Source: Symbiodinium natans
Taxonomy: Eukaryota > Sar > Dinophyceae > Suessiales > Symbiodiniaceae
Reading direction: 5' to 3'
Assembly (NCBI GenBank): GCA_905221605.1
Contig: CAJNDS010000613.1
Span: forward strand, 785,894 to 849,893
DNA length: 64,000 nt
Below the pieces are notes generated by a model. The model was not told the origin of the DNA and did no database searches. It was given only the letters and a program-made list of their open reading frames with translations. Of this stretch, positions 58,159 to 64,000 are shown in pieces. Both the position numbers and the translations under genes were made by a program. Positions within the stretch are counted from its first letter, which is position 1; the number at the start of each line of letters is the position of its first letter.

Positions 58159-59458
58159 ACCTCCTCAAGCTTCCTGAAAGCCGAGGATTATTGCTACAAA
58201 GTTCCTGACTCATGGCTCTGCGAACACAAAGTCCATGCATGTCCATGCCATGAGCAACCCGGCTTCTCTGCACATGCTGCGTGCATCTGCAGGGAAGGTG
58301 CGTTGCTCATGGCATTGGCTGGCGCTCCAGGGCACCAACTGCCAGAGAAGAATCTAATATTTGTAGGCCTCCATGCGGAAAACTGCAGGCGATTGCTGGT
58401 GCAGGCAGAAGTGCACATTGCGAGAAGCTTCCAATAAAGCACCAGTCGCTGCCCTAGGCCATCATAATATACCCTACAGCCTACACCAGTGTCTTAAGAC
58501 CCCAAAAAGCATAAGACAGTAAGCGCTACAGCCACAAAAATAGGATACCCTCATTCATTGGCCAAATCAGGCTTTTACTGCAGGGGTTGGCGCATCGCGG
58601 TTAGCACTCCTCAGCACTTGGATGGCTGGCCGTGTGCTGCTCCCGACAGAATTGAAACATGCTTTGAATTTTGCACTCCTTTGGCTATCCAGCAGTCATC
58701 CCAACATATCCCGACATGCACAATTCCCCACTTTGAATTTCACAGCTCCAGTGCATAGGCTGATAGTTGGCCAGTCAACACTGCCATGGGCAACGACCCA
58801 CTTTTGGTGGGCTTTCTTCTAGTGGAATGTCTGAAAGAAGGCAAGCTTCACTACGCACTCCTCTCTTTGAGCGCAATTTGGAGGCAATCAGCTGGCTTCT
58901 TGTCAGTTGCTGTTTTGTTGACAAGAAAAATTTAATTGCTCTACACTGCACCCCTCCGAGCGTTCAAGGTCGGTTTCATGGCTTTCTCTATTTTGACTTT
59001 CTTAATTTCTGTGGCGATCAAAGACATCTGCCGCAAGAACCGCAGCTTCTTGGACAGCACCTGTGCACTATGCACGCATCATTGTGGGACGAGCTCATTA
59101 CGGCAGTGCACTGTCAGCACAATGTCTTGTTGTTCACAGGTAGACCTTCACACTGCAGGGGGCTTTTGTGAAGTTGCTACTTTAGATAAGGCTTGACGCT
59201 TGGGCGCACGGCCTGCCTTGCTTTCCTGGCCATAGCCGTCAGCTTGGCCATACCGTTCTTCGTAGGCCGGGGGGCTCTTCCAACATATACCGAGCTGAAG
59301 ACTCCGAGAGCAGTCTGTACCCAGAAATGAATACTTTGCACTGGGCATCTGCTGTCCAGGTGGGCTCTGCGGAGTGCTTTTAGTGAATTGGCCATTCTAC
59401 GTGCAAGCAGCGACCGGATGTTGCGGACAAGATCTGCGAAAAAATCTTCACGCTGCAG
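58159..59458. other. No confident gene
   Basis: Several frames of 60-134 codons on both strands without motifs. Confidence 0.4.
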
Positions 59459-59607
59459 AGAAGTCGCCAAGTGGAAGCGAACCTGCGCCACAGGCGGCAT
59501 CGCAAATCCCTGCGCCTCCTGCAATGAGGGAGTGTGCTCAGGAGAACGAAGAAGAGGAGGTCATCATATCTTATTGTGACTTTGAAGCGGTGATCTCCTC
59601 TCTTTAA
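59459..59607 (+). CDS. Possible terminal exon, acidic C-terminus
   Basis: After CGCTGCAG the frame reads KSPSGSEPAPQAASQIPAPP and later QENEEEEVIISYCDFEAVI, ending at TAA 59605-59607. Low-complexity then acidic. The gene is not recognised. Confidence 0.35.
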
Positions 59608-61059
59608 GTCAGCTTACGCAAGACGCTGTACGGACAGACTCCGAGATGCGAGCTCTCTTGCGAGCTGCTCATGGGATAAAAAAAAACAATCTGCCTTGCT
59701 TGGGCTCACTTTAAAGCATGACGTGGGAGAGACTTCACGTCCTCACCACACCATCCTCATCACCATTCGAACGAATTACATTCGTTGCAGACATGCGAAA
59801 GCAATTTCGCGTGAGCTCTCCGAGGATATCCACTCCGAAAGCTCGATCTGGAAGCCCAGATGCTTTCCAGCAGCCTGGCCATGTTCACGAGCTTCCATTC
59901 ACTTGATGCTGTGTCTTCTGCAAGCACAGTCTCAGCAGCTACGGGGGTAGTGGTTTTAACACTCCAAGGTTCTGTCTTCAAAGAACGCTTCTTGGCATCA
60001 GTTTGCCAACCGGTGCATCAATGCTTGCTCAAGCAGCCAACAGTGCCAACAGCCTACAGCGGCAAGTCGTCAAGAACCTGGCTTCAGCGCATTCAGAATT
60101 TCAAGCACGGCAATTAGATGTCCAGTGAAAGTGAGGACTGGTCCCGCTTCTGGAGTGCGAGTGTCTCGTCCAGAGCCTTCACTGCCATCACACACACACA
60201 CACACACCCACGATGCTGCGGAATGCTGCGGAGAATGCCAGCAGAGGATAGCAGAGGGCAGCTGAAGTTCTTAAGCTCATCCAGAAGATTGCAAACTACC
60301 CACAGACCCACAGACCACCCTCCTGCATTCACTTCTGATGCCCTGTGCCTCAGGTTGCCCGACGTGGTAGAGGAGCTCTTCGGACGCAGCGAGCGTCTCA
60401 GTGCCGTGGTCCCAGTTGTTTCCGCATGCGGCCCAAGATGTGCTGCGCACCAGCTGAGTTCGCGCAGTTTCAGTAGCTGCTCAGGAGCTTCAGCCCTTCT
60501 TCTCACCGGGCGAACCGGCAGTGAACCGGTGCCTCCTTACATGTTTCTGTGTCCGGCGCTGACGAAATGCCCGGGGCAAATTGTCACACCTTGTTCCCCA
60601 AACCATATGGCAGCACTGTGTGGAGTTCTACATGGAGGGCACGTTGGGGTACCCGCGGCTCTCGCCTAGGCCCGAGCGTGGCTGCTGCTTTCGCATTAAT
60701 GGTAAGTCCAACACTTACACAACGTGCTCCCGCCTGGGTCCTGCGGGCATTCGGTGGTCTCCGTCGTGCTCGCCACGGTCGCCTCGGCCCGTGGATTGTT
60801 TGAGGCCTCCAGCCCCCCCGTGTTGCGAAAAAACGGCAGCAGCACACGTTTCTCCGAGCTTTTCGGCCTCTTACAGCTTTTGGACTGCTTTGGCTCCGTG
60901 AGCTCTTGGAGTGGCTTAATTTCTTGGGGGCGCTCTCGGAAATTCTCTGGAAGTGGTCGCACACTGCTTGGGATCTACGCCGGCATAATTTTTTGCTTCA
61001 TGGCGTTTGCTCGTTTGTTTTCTTGGGCGTCTCTGTCGATTGGCTCCTGTGGAGCTCTG

Positions 61060-61165
61060 TCTGCAAAGCCAAGCCAGAGCCGAGCTGAAGCCAAGTTGGA
61101 GCCGAGCCAAAGCCGCAAAGCCAAAGCCACAAAGCCCAAGCCACAAAGCTTCAAAAGCTCAAGCA
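61060..61165. repeat. GCCAAAGCC/GAGCCAAGC minisatellite
   Basis: Imperfect 6- to 12-base units giving Lys/Ala/Ser-rich frames in all readings. Confidence 0.75.
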
Positions 61166-62040
61166 CATGTCCTTCAACAGGCAAGGCCACCCAAACTCCC
61201 CACGCTATGACGGTCAAAAACCAAAGCCACAAGAATCAGAACCAAAAACTCCATGCTTCAAAGGCCGAGCAGTGTGCATGCCAATGCGAGAAGCACATGA
61301 AATGTTGCAACATGGTGTACCCGATGGCTGTGTTAGACTTTCCAAACCAGAGCAAAACCACACACACTTTTTGCAAGAAATATTCAGAAGTTCTGGGGAG
61401 CCTCGGGGCCGGCCCCAAGATGGGGCAAATCAAAGAAGGCGCCGAGAAGAAGGAAAGATGAGCATCCAACTACGAATGCAAAGCACAGAAAAAGCAAAGA
61501 CAAGCAAAGCGAAGCAACTTATAAGCAGTCAGCCTGCTGATGCAGTCTCTGAGGCAGAAGCAGGGACAGTCATGTTGCGAGGTACATGACTGGGGGTGGC
61601 ATCGCACCTCACATCGACAGAGCAGCCTGGCCTACTTGGCGTTGTGTCGGAAAGCAACAATGTAGCCATGACATGCCATGACGGTGGTGCTGACATGCCT
61701 TGGCAAAATTCGACAAACGATGAGAAAAAAAAGCAGGAGGCGATGACGCTGAATGTGGTCCTCTCGGAACCTGGAGCCTTCACCGGCGGCGGCACCGCCT
61801 TCTGGTCCCAGGCCCACGAAAGTAACGCCAGAGTAGTGCAGGGTGCTGTGAACATCTGTTGAAGTTCGAACCATACCGCATCTTCACATTGTGGTGACGG
61901 CACGCTCTCGATTCACTCTTCTCTTATTTCTCTTCGGGATAAAGTTGATGTTCCTGTAGCAATGAGTTTGAGATGCAGGGATATGCGGATGCGAACGGAT
62001 GTGTTTGCGCCTTCACACCATTAGGCCCAGGTTCATGGGT

Positions 62041-62195
62041 TATATATGTACATAAATAAATATAAATAAATAAATAAATATATATATATATATATATATG
62101 AGCAAGTACCCCATATATATATGTATATATATATATGCATGTATGCATGCATGCATGCATGCATGTATGCATGTATGTATGTATGTATGTACAGT
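62041..62195. repeat. AAAT, TA and ATGC/ATGT microsatellite cluster
   Basis: TAAATAAA units, then (TA)n, then TGCATGCATG and TGTATGTATG units. Confidence 0.95.
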
Positions 62196-62218
62196 ATACG
62201 TACAGCATGCCAGAAAAT

Positions 62219-62293
62219 CACCGGCTGGCACAGGTTGACGGCGAGAAAGGTGAGGCAGGGAACTTGCCTCGCAAGCTGCTTCCATGGCATGAT
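62219..62293 (+). CDS. Exon candidate with GTAAGT donor
   Basis: Reads HRLAQVDGEKGEAGNLPRKL then LPWHD and ends at GTAAGT (62294). The donor is canonical and the next segment is a telomere-like intron. Family not recognised. Confidence 0.45.
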
Positions 62294-62357
62294 GTAAGTT
62301 GTTTTAGGGTTTAGGGTTTAGGGTTTAGGGTCTTCGGCGCTATACGGCGCTCAACAG
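62294..62357 (+). other. Candidate 64-bp intron containing TTTAGGG units
   Basis: GTAAGT at the start, four TTTAGGG units at 62303-62330, and CGCTCAACAG at the end. Confidence 0.5.
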
Positions 62358-62430
62358 CCCCAGTGCATCCCTGCCAGCCTTGCGCCGAGAAGTTCCAGAT
62401 GTGCATCCTGGCAAAGCAAATGGCTTTGAA
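62358..62430 (+). CDS. Exon-like island between two G-rich arrays
   Basis: All three frames are nearly open. The best candidates read ALRREVPDVHPGKANGFEFC or HPCQPCAEKFQMCILAKQMA. The frame is not resolved. Confidence 0.35.
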
Positions 62431-62436
62431 TTCTGC

Positions 62437-62524
62437 TTAGGGTTTAGGGTTTAGGGGTTCAGTTTAGAGGTGCAGGGTTTAGGGTTAGGGTTTAGGGTTT
62501 AGGGTTTAGGGTTTAGGGTTTCGG
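62437..62524. repeat. Telomere-like array, G-rich
   Basis: About eleven TTTAGGG units with TTTAGAGG and TTAGGG variants. Confidence 0.93.
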
Positions 62525-64000
62525 TCAGGAAGCTGCCATGTAGAATGGGCACATAGAGTCACTACACCGGGCGAAGCGCATTTGACAAGCAGCACATGTG
62601 CACACGTGCAAGCACAGGTGATGCAGCAGTCCTGCAGCCGAGACAAGGCACGGCCATCCTTTTCAACGGCACCTTGGAATCGCAGAGCAGGGTTCAGACA
62701 GCCTGGAGCATTTGACACATGGAGGTTCAGGATGTTGTTGCTTGTAATAGTGATTACCGGGACAAAGTCCGGCAAACATCCAGCCCTCAAAGGGTTTCTC
62801 TCTTTTTTTGCTTGTCCATTTCGGACTGCTAATGAGGCTTGCAGATCTCAGTCGTCAAGTAGAGGCAAGTAGAGGCAAGTAGCCCCTCCAATGGATCCAT
62901 AGTGCTTCTGAACATGGATTGCATCAGCGATCAGCTGTGAAATTTCTGCTTAAGAGCCATGTCGAGTCTGCACGTCCCTCGCGTCTTCTCCTGCAAACGA
63001 AGGCCGCATTACGCATGCTGGTCGTCCCGTAATGACGGGAATACGTCATGCGTATGTGCCCTAGCAAGAACAAGTTTGTATGTTGGACAGATGTTGCCAG
63101 CAGGGTCGGACAAAGTGACGAGCATAAGCCTTGCTGTCTGTAGCCACTCATGCATTTTGATACCGCTTCGGGTACAAGAACACTCCGGCTCGGGCGATAG
63201 CTGCGATAGCTTGCCCAATTCCACATCTGAGGTTGCCAGCTTCAACTTGGTTAGCCTCGATGGCGACTGAAAGAAAAAGACTTGCAGGGGCGGGGGTCTG
63301 TATCAGTGCTCCGGGTAGGATCATCCAGTCAGCTCGCGAAAGCCACCAGATCAGACCCTAGACCCCCTGTGCTGCCGGGACAAATCTACGAATCGGATCC
63401 CCTGCTTGCCCAACTTGCCTCTCCTGAACTTAATCGGATCAAGCAACCCACTATGCCCAAAAACAAGCTACTCCAGGTCATGCAAAGACAAGTGACCACT
63501 AGCCAGACATTCGCAGGCAAGCCTACAAAAGGACCACAGGCGTTACACAGCTAGCTCCTTATACAGCCGTCATGTCACGACGACGAGACAGGAACTGCAT
63601 GAACACTCTTGCGAATGCCCTTCTTGGGTGCTGCAAGAATTGCCATGTATACAGAACCAACAGCAAGATATTCCAGTCTCCAAGGCATGCGAAGCAAGGA
63701 AGCTTATAAAAGGACGGCCATCGGCATCCGTCAGATCATTATGAAGACAAAGGTATTGCGTACAATCTTGCAATGCCCTTCGTGTGTGTGTGTGTGTGCG
63801 CGTTCAAAGGTCATGGAAAGACAAATGACCACCAACGCCCCAACGGCGCGAACTCAGTGCCGATCGGGCGAAAAGACAACACCGGACATTTCCTTCTTGT
63901 GCAGCTATTTCAATGCCAGCTCTTGCATCTAGGGTAGCCAATAAGGGCTTATTATGTTGACAACTCAGACGTTAAAGAACAGCACGCCGCATTGCAACAT
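62525..64000. other. No confident gene; diverged duplication at the end
   Basis: GGTCATGCAAAGACAAGTGA at 63477 recurs with changes at 63810, suggesting an old 333-bp duplication. A GT run lies at 63783-63797. Frames at 62959-63270 and 63282-63554 show no motif. Confidence 0.4.

Larger units (their letters stand above)
59608..62218. other. No confident gene
   Basis: Holds a CA repeat (60189-60207) and a GCCAAAGCC-type minisatellite (61060-61160). Near 60600-60700 a fragment reads CVEFYMEGTLGYPRL and ends at ATTAATG/GTAAGT, which may be an exon. Confidence 0.35.

Noticed and set aside
45133-61682. Shared 18-mer GCCATGACATGCCATGAC at 45133 and 61665
   Set aside because: Self-repetitive and short; without a genome-wide count it is not informative.

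Overview
The window looks like nuclear DNA of a dinoflagellate, most likely of the Symbiodiniaceae type. The evidence is: abundant short arrays of the plant-type telomere unit TTTAGGG/CCCTAAA scattered through the sequence; a series of long, intronless pentatricopeptide-repeat (PPR) genes of the 'NSAISACEK..QW' style that is expanded in these algae; traces of the dinoflagellate spliced-leader 3' end (TTTTGGCTCAAG) near gene starts; candidate introns with GT, GC or GA 5' ends; and a very large Copia-type polyprotein. The species cannot be named from the sequence alone.

Layout. 1-6.3 kb holds small exon-like pieces of split genes between telomere-like arrays. 7.2-13.1 kb holds two intact PPR genes and one decayed PPR gene, all on the + strand. 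14.0-24.0 kb is a complete Copia-type LTR retrotransposon on the - strand (9.93 kb, nearly identical LTRs, 5-bp target duplication CCCTA), sitting inside a telomere-like array. 24.4-28.3 kb holds split genes, including a two-part sulfotransferase. 28.3-31.0 kb is mostly unassigned. 31.4-39.3 kb is a head-to-tail run of four intronless PPR genes. 39.6-40.2 kb is another exon cluster with telomere-like introns. 42.1-43.6 kb is a PPR gene. 46.1-46.5 kb is a large AGT microsatellite. 47.0-49.0 kb is an intronless secreted beta-hexosaminidase (GH20). 50.4-50.8 kb is an exon cluster between opposed telomere-like arrays. 51-56 kb is microsatellite-rich with no confident gene. 56.5-58.2 kb is a cysteine-rich PPR gene. 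58-64 kb holds a few exon-like pieces, microsatellites and two more telomere-like arrays.

Two gene styles alternate. Intronless, same-strand PPR and hexosaminidase genes fit the known dinoflagellate pattern of mRNA-derived gene copies. The split genes have tiny exons (about 40-200 bp), and their introns are largely built from telomere-like repeats. PPR proteins usually bind organellar RNA, so the PPR set probably serves plastid or mitochondrial transcript processing. The retrotransposon is the most unusual single object: besides gag, protease, integrase, reverse transcriptase and RNase H, its one reading frame carries a DNA-methyltransferase-like segment and an Fe(II)/2-oxoglutarate-oxygenase-like segment.
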